64,000 nucleotides of DNA, taken from Streptomyces pluripotens (lineage in GTDB: Bacteria > Actinomycetota > Actinomycetes > Streptomycetales > Streptomycetaceae). The notes beneath the pieces are model-generated. The model saw only the letters and a list, made by a program, of their open reading frames with translations. It had not been told where the DNA came from and did not search any database. Numbering within the stretch: the stretch's first letter is position 1; every line of letters starts with the position of its first letter. A program made the position numbers and the translations under genes. Positions 35,403 through 45,238 of this stretch are shown in pieces. The stretch lies in the NCBI RefSeq assembly GCF_000802245.2, contig NZ_CP021080.1, positions 3,100,001-3,164,000 of the forward strand, read 5' to 3'.

Positions 35403-35839
35403 CCCCGCCCCGCCCCTTCCGCGCGTTCCGCGCCCCACGATCCTGCCCGGCGCCGGGAGGGTGCCACGCAGGAGAGGCCGGCGGGCGACATCGGGGTGAA
35501 CGGAAGGCCACCCCGCCATCGAATATATGTACGAAGAATCCTGGTCCGGGGCCTGCATGCATATTTTTCCGGCCGTTTTCCCGTCGGCCTTCCCGACCAC
35601 TTCCGGACCACCTCCACGGACGGCGTTCCCGGTGCGGGACTGTCCCGGGTTCCGTCACCGGTCCGTCACCGGTCCGCCGGGCTTCGCCGGTGGCGTGCGC
35701 CGTCGGCGAAGGCCCGGGCGCGGCTACGGCAGCGCGGCCTTCCGGACCACGACACCCGCCCGGGCGCGGTTCCGCGGGCGTCGGTCACCGCGACCGCGCG
35801 CCGACCCACCCGTGCGCCCCGGCGCACGCACCGGCCGGC

Positions 35840-37360
35840 TCATCCCAACGGCTCCAGGAAGCCCTGCTCCACCAGCAGCCGGATCTGTGCGGGGGTGCGG
35901 TCGCGGAGGAGGACCGGGTCCTCGCCGACCAGCTGGGCGATGGCGTCCAGGATGCGGCCCGCGCTCAGCGTCCCGTCGCACACCCCCGCGAACCCGGCGC
36001 CGACCGTGTCCACCTTCGTGGCCCGGCGCATCCCGCGGTGCTGGCGCAGCACGACATGCTCGGGGTCCTCGGCGCCGGGCAGCCCGACCTGTTCCTGGAC
36101 CACCTCGGCCGCGAGCCTGAAGTGACTGTCCAAGAGCGCCGCGTCGTCGTGCTCCCGGAGGTAGTCGAGGCGCTCGAAGTGCGCACGGATCTCGCCCCCC
36201 AGAGGCTGCTCGACCGGGTGCGGCCACTCCTCCACCATGACTGCGGGCTCGGTGGAGCCGGTCCTTCGCAGCGTGATCCAGCCGAAGCCGACCGCCTTGA
36301 CCTTGCGCGCCTCGAACTCGTCGAGCCAGGCGTCGTAATGCGCCTGGTACTCCGCCGGGTCCCCGCGGTGATCACCGCCGTCCCTGAGCCACAACTCGGC
36401 GTACTGCGTGACGTCCTGCACCTCACGCTGCACGATCCAGGCGTCGCACCCGCGCGGGACCCACGCTCTGAGCCTGTCCTGCCAGTCCTCCCCTGCCACG
36501 TGCTGCCAGTTGGCGAGGAACTGCGCGAACCCGCCCTCGTTCAGCCGTTCCCCTGCCTGCTGAACGAGCGAGCGGCACAGATCGTCCCCGCCCATGCCAC
36601 CGTCGCGGTAGGTCAGCCTGGCACCCGGGGAGATCACGAACGGCGGGTTGGACACGATGAGGTCGAACCTCTCGTCGTCCCCGACCGGCTCGAACAGTGA
36701 GCCCTCGCGCAGGTCGGCGGTGGGCGCCCCGGAAAGCGCGAGCGTGAGGGCGGTGATGTGCAGCGCGCGCGGGTTGAGGTCGGTCGCGGTCACCCGCGTG
36801 GCGTGCTGAGCGGCGTGCAGCGCCTGGATGCCGGAGCCGGTACCAAGGTCCAGTGCGGAGTCCACCGGCGTGCGGACGGTGATTCCGGCGAGGGTCGTGG
36901 AAGCACCGCCGACACCGAGGACGACCTCTTCGTTCCGCTGCCCGATTCCGCCCGCGCCGCCGACCGCGCAGCCGAGGTCCGAGACGATGAACCAGTCCTC
37001 GCCGCCGGGACCGCCGTACGGTCTCACGTCCACGGTGGCGGCCACCTCCGCGCCGCCGACACGGGTGAGCCAGCCGGCCTCCAGGGCCTCCTCGGCAGGC
37101 AGCACGGCAGCCACGCGGGCGTGCGGCACCGGCTGCTGGAGCAGGAACAGCCGCACAAGCGTCTCCAGCGGCGTGTCGCCACGAGTCGCCCGCAGGGCGG
37201 GCACGGTCTCGCTGCGGGCGAGCGCCGCGTACGCGGGGGCGCCCAGCAGGTCAAGCAGCCCGTCGGCAGTGAAGGCGGCGGTCAGCAGCGCCTTTCGTAG
37301 GCGCGCGGCCGTCTCGGGCCGGTCGGAGGCGGGCAGGGGTGCGAGTCCGGAGTCAGTCAC
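35840..37360 (-). CDS. SAM-dependent methyltransferase (NPPF type)
   Basis: A 506-residue protein with a Rossmann methyltransferase core. Motif I is ALDLGTGSGIQALHAA (about 167-182), the acidic residue is in TATDLNPRAL, and the catalytic SNPPFVISP is near 236-244. NPPF/Y enzymes methylate amino groups of nucleobases (rRNA) or Gln side chains, and this layout resembles RsmC/YbiN-like enzymes. The target is not determined. An N-terminal domain of about 150 residues and a C-terminal wHTH-like region flank the core. GTG 37360 follows GGGGGC. The open frame extends upstream through a lipoprotein gene, but that is composition bias. Confidence 0.88.
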   Translation of the reverse strand: MTDSGLAPLPASDRPETAARLRKALLTAAFTADGLLDLLGAPAYAALARSETVPALRATRGDTPLETLVRLFLLQQPVPHARVAAVLPAEEALEAGWLTRVGGAEVAATVDVRPYGGPGGEDWFIVSDLGCAVGGAGGIGQRNEEVVLGVGGASTTLAGITVRTPVDSALDLGTGSGIQALHAAQHATRVTATDLNPRALHITALTLALSGAPTADLREGSLFEPVGDDERFDLIVSNPPFVISPGARLTYRDGGMGGDDLCRSLVQQAGERLNEGGFAQFLANWQHVAGEDWQDRLRAWVPRGCDAWIVQREVQDVTQYAELWLRDGGDHRGDPAEYQAHYDAWLDEFEARKVKAVGFGWITLRRTGSTEPAVMVEEWPHPVEQPLGGEIRAHFERLDYLREHDDAALLDSHFRLAAEVVQEQVGLPGAEDPEHVVLRQHRGMRRATKVDTVGAGFAGVCDGTLSAGRILDAIAQLVGEDPVLLRDRTPAQIRLLVEQGFLEPLG

Positions 37361-37539
37361 GCCCCCATTGTGGCCCGCGGTGGCCCGGGCAGTGGTCTCA
37401 GCACGCCCTCTGGCAGCGCCGACCGGCCACGCCTGGCGCCGCGAACGGGAGTGCCAAGCCGACCACGGCACACGCAGCGAACCGCGCCGCCGAACGGACC
37501 TCCGGACAGGATCAGGCCCGGACCGGAACGCGGCGCACC

Positions 37540-38163
37540 TCAGCCCGTCATGGCCCCGGTCGTCGAGCTCGCCGAAGGTGATGTGGCCGAGGCGTCCTTC
37601 TTGCAACTGGCCTGCTCGGCGATCGCGTCCTCGACCTCGCCCTGCTGCAGCTTCTGCAGCGCATCGATGCTGCTCTGGTGCTTCTTCTCCAGCTCCGTCA
37701 TCTGCGCGGCGACATCGTGCAACTCCGATGCGAACTTCGCCTGGTTCTTGGTGTCCAGCTCGTCGACCTTCTTCTTGAGGTCCGCGTACGAGACGCTGAG
37801 ACTGTTGAAGCTCTTCACCACGTCCTGCTGCCGCTGGGCACCGCCCTCGACGCCGGGAGGCGCGCCGGCTCCGCTGATCGCGACGGCGATCGCCTTGTAG
37901 CCGTCGGACATGTCCTGGAAGGCCTGGGAGTCGGTCTTCTGGAGAGTTTCGGGTTTGCCGGCGGCGGCGGTCGTGCTGATCGCCGCGTTCGCCGCCTTGA
38001 TCTTCGCGTTCTGGGCGGGCACCGCGTCGCACACCGACTTGGCCCAGGCCACCAGCTTGGGATCGGGCCCCTTGTCGCCGCTGTTGCTGCTGCTGGTGCA
38101 TCCCGACAGTGCCACTACCAGTACCGCACCGCCGGACAGCGCGGCCGCGAGCTTCTTGTTCAC
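37540..38163 (-). CDS. Coiled-coil lipoprotein
   Basis: A 207-residue lipoprotein: GTG 38163 lies behind GGAAGGGA, a short signal peptide ends in ALSGC (Cys about 22), and a helical body contains a heptad-rich segment (VKSFNSLSVSYADLKKKVDE, then AAQMTELEKKHQSSIDALQK). Two cysteines (SVCDAV and EQASCKKD) could pair. The tail is Ser/Thr-rich. It lies downstream of the pyrophosphatase gene on the same strand. No function is known. The helical fold suggests an envelope structural or binding role. Confidence 0.8.
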   Translation of the reverse strand: MNKKLAAALSGGAVLVVALSGCTSSSNSGDKGPDPKLVAWAKSVCDAVPAQNAKIKAANAAISTTAAAGKPETLQKTDSQAFQDMSDGYKAIAVAISGAGAPPGVEGGAQRQQDVVKSFNSLSVSYADLKKKVDELDTKNQAKFASELHDVAAQMTELEKKHQSSIDALQKLQQGEVEDAIAEQASCKKDASATSPSASSTTGAMTG

Positions 38164-38313
38164 CGGATCGGTCCCTTCCATGGCTCTCGGGCCCCGGACC
38201 CTACACGGCGGACACAACGCCTCCCTACACCGTACGTCCCTTAAATCACCTTTCATCGAGCTATATACCACCGAGAGAGAATGCTCACGACGTGGGTGAG
38301 CCCACACGGCGAG

Positions 38314-38353
38314 CGGGCGGGCGGCACGTCAGTTCGCGCCGTCCGCCCGCCCG
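38314..38353 (-). terminator. hppA terminator
   Basis: CGGGCGGGCGG (38314-38324) pairs with CCGCCCGCCCG (38343-38353) across an 18-nt loop that can extend the stem further. It lies just past the pyrophosphatase stop codon at 38378. Confidence 0.65.
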
Positions 38354-38377
38354 TTGTGCAGGCCTTCGCGAGGTGGT

Positions 38378-40783
38378 CTACGAAACCACCGCCGCATCCG
38401 TTGAGTTAGCGATCCGCTCACTTCTCTCGTCGTCCCCGACGGAGATCCCGCGCCGTTTGGAGATGTACACGGCGACGACGATCACCAAGAGCGCGAGGAT
38501 CGCGATCCCGATCCGCACCCAGAGGTTCTTGTCATGGCCGTAGGAGAACTTGATCACTGCGGGCGCAATGAGCAGGGACACCAGGTTCATGACCTTCAGC
38601 AGCGGGTTGATCGCCGGTCCGGCGGTGTCCTTGAAGGGGTCACCGACGGTGTCGCCGATCACCGTGGCGGCATGGGCCTCGCTGCCCTTGCCTCCGTAGT
38701 GGCCGTCCTCCACCAGCTTCTTGGCGTTGTCCCAGGCACCGCCGGAGTTGGCGAGGAACACCGCCATCAACGTGCCCGCACTGATCGCGCCGGCAAGGTA
38801 GGCGCCGAGTGAGCCGACACCGAGGGTGAACCCGATGAAGATGGGCGCCATGACGGCGAGCAGACCTGGCGTGGCCAGCTCCCGCAGGGCGTCCTTGGTG
38901 CAGATGTCGACGACCTTGCCGTATTCGGGCTTCTCACTGAAGTCCATGATCCCGGGCTTCTCACGGAACTGCCGCCGCACCTCGAACACCACCGCACCCG
39001 CCGAACGCGACACGGCGTTGATGGCCAGTCCGGAGAAGAGGAAGACGACCGCGGCACCCGCGATGAGGCCGACGAGGTTGTTGGGTTGCGAGATGTCCAG
39101 GGACAAGCTCAGCGGCGCACCCGGCCCGGTGAGCTTCTCCCCGACGTCCTGCACATTGGTGGTGATCGCGTCGCGGTACGACCCGAACAGCGCCGATGCG
39201 GCAAGGACAGCGGTCGCAATGGCGATGCCCTTGGTGATGGCCTTGGTGGTGTTGCCGACCGCGTCCAGGTTGGTGAGCACCTGGGCACCCGCGCCCTCGA
39301 CGTCGCCGGACATCTCGGCGATGCCCTGCGCGTTGTCGGAGACCGGGCCGAAGGTGTCCATGGCGACGATCACACCGACCGTGGTGAGCAGGCCGGTGCC
39401 GGCCAGGGCCACCGCGAACAGCGCCAGCATGATCGACGTGCCGCCGAGCAGGAACCCGCCGTACACGCCGAGCCCGATGAGCAGGGCGGTGTAGACGGCG
39501 GATTCCAGGCCCACCGAGATACCGGAGAGGATGACGGTGGCCGGGCCCGTGAGGGAGGTCTTGCCGATGTCCCGGACCGGGCGGCGGCTGGTTTCCGTGA
39601 AGTAGCCGGTCAGTTGCTGGATGACGGCGGCGAGCAGGATGCCGATGGCCACCGCGACCAGGGCCAGGATGCGCGGGTCGCCGTCCTTGCCCTTGATGGC
39701 CGCGTCAGTGACGCCGTCGAGGTCGGAGTACTTCGCCGGCAGATAGACGAAGACCGCGACCGCGACCAGCACGAGGGAGATCACCGCCGAGATGAAGAAG
39801 CCGCGGTTGATCGCAGACATGCCGCTCCGGTCGGTGCGCCGCGGAGCGACGGCGAAGATACCGATCATCGCCGTGATCACGCCGATGGCGGGCACCAGGA
39901 GTGGGAAGGCGAGCCCGGAGTCACCGAAGGCGACCTTGCCGAGGATCAGCGCGGCCACGAGGGTGACGGCATACGACTCGAACAGGTCGGCCGCCATGCC
40001 CGCGCAGTCGCCGACGTTGTCGCCCACGTTGTCGGCGATGGTCGCGGCATTGCGCGGATCGTCCTCCGGAATGCCCTGTTCGACCTTGCCGACCAGGTCG
40101 GCGCCGACGTCAGCGGCCTTGGTGAAGATTCCGCCGCCCACTCGCATGAACATGGCGATCAGGGCGGCACCGAGACCGAAGCCCTCCAACACCTTCGGCG
40201 CGTCGGCCGCGTACACCAGCACCACACAGGAGGCGCCCAGCAGGCCTAGCCCCACCGTGAACATGCCGACGACACCGCCCGTACGAAATGCGATCTTCAT
40301 CGCGGTGTGCGAGACGGCGGTGAGATCTTTTTCCGGTTCGCCTTCGCCCGGAGTGGCTTCCCGGGCCGCGGCGGCGACGCGCACGTTGCTGCGCACGGCG
40401 AGCCACATACCGATATAACCGGTGGCCGCCGAGAACGTCGCACCGATCAGGAAGAACACTGAGCGTCCGGCACGCTGATTCCAGTCGTCCGCGGGCAGCA
40501 GCATGAGCAGGAAGAAGACCACGACGGCGAATACGCCGAGCGTGCGCAGCTGCCTGGCGAGATACGCATTGGCACCTTCCTGGACCGCCTCGGCGATCCG
40601 CTTCATGCGGTCGGTACCCTCGCCCGCCGCCAGCACCTGGCGCACCAGGATCCCCGCGACCACCAGCGCGGCCAGAGCGACCGCCACGATGACGGCCACG
40701 ATGATCCGGTTGGCGTCGGTCAGGACCGCGGCTGCGAGAGTTGTGGGGTGAACCAACTGATGAGGGGTAGAAAGCCCCGCCAT
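38378..40783 (-). CDS. hppA: Membrane H+-translocating pyrophosphatase, K+-independent type
   Basis: An 801-residue integral membrane enzyme with about 16 helices that couples PPi hydrolysis to ion pumping. The substrate site is DVGADLVGKVEQGIPEDDPR, followed by IADNVGDNVGDCAGMAADLFESY. A second acidic site is near the C-terminus (GGAWDNAKKLVEDG). In GNTTKAITKG (about 509-518) the Lys, rather than Ala, marks the K+-independent class. ATG 40783 is preceded by AGGAGG at four to five bases. It is probably monocistronic, with a GC-rich terminator. It would recycle PPi and energise the membrane. Confidence 0.96.
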   Translation of the reverse strand: MAGLSTPHQLVHPTTLAAAVLTDANRIIVAVIVAVALAALVVAGILVRQVLAAGEGTDRMKRIAEAVQEGANAYLARQLRTLGVFAVVVFFLLMLLPADDWNQRAGRSVFFLIGATFSAATGYIGMWLAVRSNVRVAAAAREATPGEGEPEKDLTAVSHTAMKIAFRTGGVVGMFTVGLGLLGASCVVLVYAADAPKVLEGFGLGAALIAMFMRVGGGIFTKAADVGADLVGKVEQGIPEDDPRNAATIADNVGDNVGDCAGMAADLFESYAVTLVAALILGKVAFGDSGLAFPLLVPAIGVITAMIGIFAVAPRRTDRSGMSAINRGFFISAVISLVLVAVAVFVYLPAKYSDLDGVTDAAIKGKDGDPRILALVAVAIGILLAAVIQQLTGYFTETSRRPVRDIGKTSLTGPATVILSGISVGLESAVYTALLIGLGVYGGFLLGGTSIMLALFAVALAGTGLLTTVGVIVAMDTFGPVSDNAQGIAEMSGDVEGAGAQVLTNLDAVGNTTKAITKGIAIATAVLAASALFGSYRDAITTNVQDVGEKLTGPGAPLSLSLDISQPNNLVGLIAGAAVVFLFSGLAINAVSRSAGAVVFEVRRQFREKPGIMDFSEKPEYGKVVDICTKDALRELATPGLLAVMAPIFIGFTLGVGSLGAYLAGAISAGTLMAVFLANSGGAWDNAKKLVEDGHYGGKGSEAHAATVIGDTVGDPFKDTAGPAINPLLKVMNLVSLLIAPAVIKFSYGHDKNLWVRIGIAILALLVIVVAVYISKRRGISVGDDERSERIANSTDAAVVS

Positions 40784-41088
40784 TCGTCCTCCTTGACGCT
40801 TGGGCTGAGCTCAAGATGTGGACGGATTGTAGGTACCCCTGAGTGATCCCAACAGAGCGCGGTAAGCGGAATTGGCCCACCCACGCTCTTCAGCAAATGA
40901 TCGAGGTCACGCCATGGAACCCGAAAGCGGTAATGCCTCAAAGGCATTGACGACCGCATTGACGCTTGATCAAATTATCGGGCTATTGATCGTGAATTCC
41001 TTCACGAATTCCGGGAGGTCCGGTTCGACGCCGGAAAAACAGGACGAGGGCCCTGCTCAGCAGGGCCCTCGTGAGGTTGCGCGACAGC
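40784..41088. other. AT-rich intergenic region upstream of hppA
   Basis: This 305-bp gap holds the hppA promoter and the terminator of the anti-sigma gene. Bases about 40925-41040 are unusually AT-rich for this genome and contain small inverted repeats: AATGCC/GGCATT around 40932-40948 and CGTGAATTCCTTCACG around 40995-41010. A plus-strand frame starting at 40914 behind GAGG is open to 41138. Its codon use is atypical and it runs into the next gene, so it is not called. Confidence 0.45.
41044..41072 (-). terminator. Terminator of the bldG/anti-sigma operon
   Basis: ACGAGGGCCCTGCT (41044-41057) is the exact reverse complement of 41059-41072. The tight hairpin starts 16 bp after the anti-sigma stop codon. 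Confidence 0.8.
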
Positions 41089-41523
41089 TCAGAGGAGTGC
41101 TGCGGCCGGCGGGGTGGTGGGCCAGGTCATGCGGATGAGACCGCCGTTCTGCCCGGCGGTGACCTCCACGTCGTCGACCAGACCGCTGATCACCGCGAGG
41201 CCCATCTCGTCCTCCTCGGCCTCCCCCTCACCATCCTGCCCCGCGCCGGGCGTGTCGCCGCCCACAGTCGCGTGCGGGGCCTCGTCTCCGACCTCGATGG
41301 AGAACTGTTTCTCCTCCTCGATCAGCGCCACCTTCACAGGCGCCGTGATACCGCCGTTCTGATGCAGCCCGACGGCACGGGAACAGGCCTCGCCCACGGC
41401 GAGGCGGACCTCGTCCAGGACGGCCTCGTCCACCCCGGCCCTGCGCGCCACTGCTGCCGCCACCAACCGGGCGGTCCGGACGTGCTCGGGCAGCGCGCTG
41501 AAGCGGAGTTCGACGGTGGCCAT
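41089..41523 (-). CDS. BldG-associated anti-sigma factor, HATPase domain
   Basis: A 144-residue RsbW/SpoIIAB-like protein. The N-box is EVRLAVGEACSRAVGLH, and ATP-lid residues lie in EDEMGLAVISGLVDDVEV. An acidic insert (GQDGEGEAEEDE, about 96-107) interrupts the usual G-loop. It is downstream of bldG by 194 bp on the same strand, as in S. coelicolor SCO3548/SCO3549, where from memory this protein is the BldG partner called ApgA. It should bind BldG or a sigma factor in a partner switch governing development. Confidence 0.9.
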   Translation of the reverse strand: MATVELRFSALPEHVRTARLVAAAVARRAGVDEAVLDEVRLAVGEACSRAVGLHQNGGITAPVKVALIEEEKQFSIEVGDEAPHATVGGDTPGAGQDGEGEAEEDEMGLAVISGLVDDVEVTAGQNGGLIRMTWPTTPPAAALL

Positions 41524-41717
41524 GCATCCCCCTCGCGACTACGGGCGTGCGATCGGGGGCGGAGCCGCAGTGAGCCCGCCCCCCTGCTGTACTTCTGTTC
41601 TCCGGACCGTTTCAGTAGCCCGGAACCGGACCGGCCGACGCAGGGGCCATCGGCGCACGGCGGAACCGACCGGCGCCGGGCGACCAGAAGCAGCCCAGCG
41701 CCGACCACCGGTCACGG

Positions 41718-42059
41718 TCAGTCGGTGGCCGCCACCGCTTCCTCGACCGAGGTGTGAATCGGGAACACCTTGGTGAGGCCGGTGATACGGAAGATCTTGA
41801 GAATGCGCTCCTGGTTGCAGACCAGGCGGAGCGAGCCCTCGTGGGCACGCACTCGCTTCAGGCCGCCGACCAGCACGCCAAGCCCGGTGGAGTCCAGGAA
41901 GTCCACGCCTTCCATGTCGACGACAAGATGGAAATTGCCGTCGTTCACCAGCTCGACCAGCTGCTCACGCAGCTTGGGCGCGGTGTATACATCGATTTCG
42001 CCACCGACCTCGACGACCGTACGATCGCCGACGGTACGGGTCGACAGAGACAGGTCCAC
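41718..42059 (-). CDS. bldG: Anti-anti-sigma factor BldG (STAS domain)
   Basis: A 113-residue STAS protein nearly identical in length and style to BldG, required for aerial growth and antibiotic production in Streptomyces. The phospho-acceptor is Ser 57 in [14 protein letters not shown]. The unphosphorylated form sequesters anti-sigma factors. It is first gene of the bldG/anti-sigma pair and divergent from a helicase gene. The 82-bp gap to the proposed helicase start must hold both promoters. Recognition rests on the sequence and the conserved neighbourhood. Confidence 0.95.
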   Translation of the reverse strand: MDLSLSTRTVGDRTVVEVGGEIDVYTAPKLREQLVELVNDGNFHLVVDMEGVDFLDSTGLGVLVGGLKRVRAHEGSLRLVCNQERILKIFRITGLTKVFPIHTSVEEAVAATD

Positions 42060-42140
42060 GGATCCTCCAGCACCTTGCTATCGAGCGGTCGCCCCTCGGG
42101 CACCTCGGCTTACGGCCCCCAGGACGCATCGCCAGCCGCG

Positions 42141-44726
42141 ATGGCATTCAATCACTTACTGGCAGGCGTGCACGACGCCTTGGCTCCATTGTCCTTCACG
42201 CCGGTGACACACTCGGTCCCGATGGCCAAGAATCACCGAACCGATCGGCCCCCGGCTGACCCGGCATCCAGCCCGTCCCCGGACATGATCCTGGACCGGC
42301 TCGCCTCCGGGCCGAGCCGGTCTGCGCGCATCACTCATACGGAGCACTTGCCCCCGCGTGCGGGTCGCCATGCCGTCTGGCCTGACCGGATTCGGTCAGA
42401 GGTGATCGCTGCCGTCCAGGCGTGCGGCATTGAGCACCCGTGGACACACCAGGCACTGGCCGCGGAGCACGCCCTGGACGGCGACTCGGTGATCGTTGCC
42501 ACTGGAACGGCCTCCGGGAAGTCCCTCGCCTACCTCGTGCCGGTTCTGTCCGCCCTCCTCGACGGTGCAGAGTCATCCAACCGGCGGGCGCGGCAGCACG
42601 AAGCACTTCCACGGGACGGCGGCGTGCGGCGGCCTGCCGGACGCGGCGCCACAGCCTTGTATCTGGCCCCCACCAAGGCGCTCGCTGCGGATCAGTGCCG
42701 GTCGGTGAAGGAGCTCTCCCAACCGCTGGGCAGCGCGGTGCGCCCAGCGGTCTACGATGGCGACACCCCTTTCGAGGAACGTGAGTGGGTCCGCCAGTAC
42801 GCCAACTACGTCCTGACCAATCCGGACATGCTGCACCGCGGGATACTCCCTTCCCACCCGCGCTGGTCCTCCTTCCTGAAATCGCTCCGATACGTCGTCA
42901 TCGACGAGTGCCACACCTACCGGGGTGTCTTCGGTTCGCACGTCGCCCAGGTGCTGCGCCGTCTGCGGCGCCTGTGCACCCGCTACGGCGCCTCGCCCGT
43001 CTTCCTGCTGGCCTCGGCAACCGCCGCCGAGCCGTCGGTCGCCGCACGCCGGCTCACCGGACTGCCCGTGGTCGAGGTCGCCGACGACGCCTCCCCGCGC
43101 GGCGAACTCGTCTTCGCCCTGTGGGAGCCGCCGCTCACCGAATTGCACGGCGAGAAGGGTGCGCCCGTACGGCGTACTGCCACCGCCGAAACCGCCGACC
43201 TGCTGACCGACCTCACCGTGCAGGGTGTGCGTTCCGTGGCCTTCGTCCGGTCCCGGCGCGGCGCCGAGCTGATCGCGGTGATCGCCCAGGAGAAACTGGC
43301 TGAGGTCGATCGCTCTCTGATCCGGCGTGTCGCGGCCTATCGCGGTGGCTACCTCCCCGAGGAGCGCCGCGCTCTGGAACGTGCTCTGCACTCCGGAGAA
43401 CTGCTGGGCCTAGCTGCCACGACCGCCCTGGAGCTCGGAGTGGACGTCTCCGGCCTGGACGCGGTGGTGATCGCGGGCTATCCGGGCACGCGCGCCTCCC
43501 TGTGGCAGCAGGCAGGCCGGGCCGGCCGCTCCGGGCAGGGCGCCTTGGCGGTCCTCGTGGCCCGCGACGACCCGCTGGACACCTATCTCGTGCACCATCC
43601 CGAGGCCCTGTTCGACCAGCCGGTGGAGTCCACGGTCCTCGACCCCGACAACCCCTACGTCCTCGCCCCGCACCTGTGCGCCGCCGCCGCGGAACTCCCG
43701 CTGGCCGAGGAGGATCTCGACCTCTTCGGCCCCACCTGCGCGGACGTGCTGCCGCAACTGGAGGCTGCGAAGCTGCTCCGCAGGCGGACGACGGCCTGGC
43801 ACTGGACACGCCGGGAGCGGGCCGCCGACCTGACCGACATCCGCGGCGCGGACGGCCGCCCGGTCCAGGTCGTCGAGGCCGGCACTGGCCGGCTACTCGG
43901 CACGGTGGACGCGGGAGCAGCACACTCCACGGTCCACGAGGGTGCTGTCCACCTGCACCAGGGCCGGACCTACCTGGTCCGCCACCTGGATCTGGAGGAT
44001 TCGGTCGCCCTGGTCGAGCAGGCCGACCCGCCGTACTCGACGGTCGCACGCGACACCACGTCGATCTCCGTCCTGGAGACGGACATCGAGATTCCCTGGG
44101 GCTCCGGCCGCCTCTGCTTCGGCTCCGTGGAGGTCACCAACCAGGTGGTCTCCTTTCTTCGCAGGCGCCTCATCACCAGTGAAGTGCTGGGCGAGACCAA
44201 ACTCGACCTCCCTCCTCGTAGGCTGCGCACGCGTGCAGTGTGGTGGACGGTCACCGAGGACCAGTTGGACGAGGCCCGGATCAGCCCGGAGATCCTCGGT
44301 GGCTCCCTACACGCCGCCGAGCACGCCTCAATCGGCATGCTGCCCCTCTTTGCGACCTGTGACCGCTGGGACATCGGCGGGGTCTCCGTCCCGCTGCATC
44401 CGGACACCCTGCTCCCGACCGTCTTCGTCTACGACGGCCACCCCGGCGGCGCGGGCTTCGCCGAGCGTGCCTTCCACACCTCCCGCGCCTGGCTCACCGC
44501 CACCCGTGAGGCCATCGCCTCCTGCGAGTGCGACGCCGGCTGCCCGTCCTGCATCCAGTCGCCCAAGTGCGGCAACGGTAACGATCCGCTGCACAAGAGG
44601 GGGGCGGTACGACTGCTCACGGTGCTCTTGCGGGGAGCACCGGCGGGGCCGGCGGAGGAGGACACCCAAGAGCGCTCCACGAAGGCTGCGAGGAGCCAGG
44701 AGGACACCCGGGAAGACCTCAGGTGA
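42141..44726 (+). CDS. DEAD/DEAH-box helicase with DUF1998/MZB zinc-binding tail
   Basis: An 861-residue superfamily 2 helicase of the Hrq1/MrfA type. The motifs are Q-like HPWTHQ, Walker A ATGTASGKSLAYLVPVL (about 117-133), DECH in VVIDECHTYRGVFGSH (about 252), LLASATAA, ATTALELGVDVSGLDAVV and QQAGRAGR. The C-terminal CECDAGCPSCIQSPKCG supplies four cysteines of the MZB domain. Homologous MrfA acts in excision repair of mitomycin lesions, so a DNA repair role is likely. The start is uncertain: ATG 42141 gives a family-typical N-terminus, and ATG 42222 is also in frame. Neither has a strong ribosome site. Confidence 0.93.
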   Translation: MAFNHLLAGVHDALAPLSFTPVTHSVPMAKNHRTDRPPADPASSPSPDMILDRLASGPSRSARITHTEHLPPRAGRHAVWPDRIRSEVIAAVQACGIEHPWTHQALAAEHALDGDSVIVATGTASGKSLAYLVPVLSALLDGAESSNRRARQHEALPRDGGVRRPAGRGATALYLAPTKALAADQCRSVKELSQPLGSAVRPAVYDGDTPFEEREWVRQYANYVLTNPDMLHRGILPSHPRWSSFLKSLRYVVIDECHTYRGVFGSHVAQVLRRLRRLCTRYGASPVFLLASATAAEPSVAARRLTGLPVVEVADDASPRGELVFALWEPPLTELHGEKGAPVRRTATAETADLLTDLTVQGVRSVAFVRSRRGAELIAVIAQEKLAEVDRSLIRRVAAYRGGYLPEERRALERALHSGELLGLAATTALELGVDVSGLDAVVIAGYPGTRASLWQQAGRAGRSGQGALAVLVARDDPLDTYLVHHPEALFDQPVESTVLDPDNPYVLAPHLCAAAAELPLAEEDLDLFGPTCADVLPQLEAAKLLRRRTTAWHWTRRERAADLTDIRGADGRPVQVVEAGTGRLLGTVDAGAAHSTVHEGAVHLHQGRTYLVRHLDLEDSVALVEQADPPYSTVARDTTSISVLETDIEIPWGSGRLCFGSVEVTNQVVSFLRRRLITSEVLGETKLDLPPRRLRTRAVWWTVTEDQLDEARISPEILGGSLHAAEHASIGMLPLFATCDRWDIGGVSVPLHPDTLLPTVFVYDGHPGGAGFAERAFHTSRAWLTATREAIASCECDAGCPSCIQSPKCGNGNDPLHKRGAVRLLTVLLRGAPAGPAEEDTQERSTKAARSQEDTREDLR

Positions 44727-44781
44727 GCCTTAGGAGGACGAGCGCGGACCGGCTCTGGGGGCGAGCCCCTCGGTCCTGAGC

Positions 44782-44802
44782 CGGGGCACTACCGGTGCCC
44801 CG
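44782..44802. terminator. Hairpin between convergent helicase and TadE-like genes
   Basis: CGGGGCAC (44782-44789) and GTGCCCCG (44795-44802) form an 8-bp stem. It overlaps the stop of the minus-strand gene and can serve both directions. Confidence 0.55.
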
Positions 44803-45238
44803 CTCCGCTCGCGGACGGTACAGGTGTCCTGCCCGTACGCGCGGAGGGCCATGACTCACCCCCACTGGGAATGAGCTTCACGGGCCCCGCCGGCCCCGCT
44901 CTCGCCCGCACCTCCGCCGTGAACAGCCCTCCTCCCGACGCCGCCGTCAGGTCCGAAGTCTCGCCGACGATCGTGCATCGCTCCAGCCGTACTCTCTGGG
45001 CCGCCGCCACCCGTTCCGCACGGGCGCAGGCCTTCGCGCTTCCCTCGGCCCAGTGGTCGGCCGCTGCCAGCGCCGCCAGATCAGCACCGCCGGCCGCTCG
45101 GTGCCGGACGATGGCGGCCTGTCCGAGCGCCAGTAAGGTGCCGAACACTACGCACAGCACCACGATCGCCCCCAGGCTCCAAACGGTGGCGGAACCCCGG
45201 TCGGAATTCGGCAGGCCGTGCGCCTGACCACGCGTCAC
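44789..45238 (-). CDS. TadE-like secreted/pilus protein (Rv3654c type)
   Basis: A 149-residue protein with a short basic N-terminus, the sequence DRGSATVWSLGAIVVLC (prepilin-like hydrophobic helix), and an extracytoplasmic part starting RHRAAGGADLAALAAADHW. The GGADLAALAAA motif is characteristic of Tad-associated TadE/TadG-like proteins. Two cysteines may form a disulfide. It is the last gene of the Tad operon and overlaps the preceding TadE gene by 4 bp. It is probably a minor pilin or assembly factor. Confidence 0.82.
   Translation of the reverse strand: MTRGQAHGLPNSDRGSATVWSLGAIVVLCVVFGTLLALGQAAIVRHRAAGGADLAALAAADHWAEGSAKACARAERVAAAQRVRLERCTIVGETSDLTAASGGGLFTAEVRARAGPAGPVKLIPSGGESWPSARTGRTPVPSASGAGHR

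Noticed and set aside
37361..38101. Upstream extension of the methyltransferase frame
   Set aside because: It overlaps the lipoprotein gene and translates to low-complexity Arg/Gln sequence. GTG 37360 is the better start.
40914..41138. 74-codon plus-strand frame behind a GAGG
   Set aside because: Codon use is AT-rich and unlike neighbours, it runs through a terminator and into the anti-sigma gene on the other strand.
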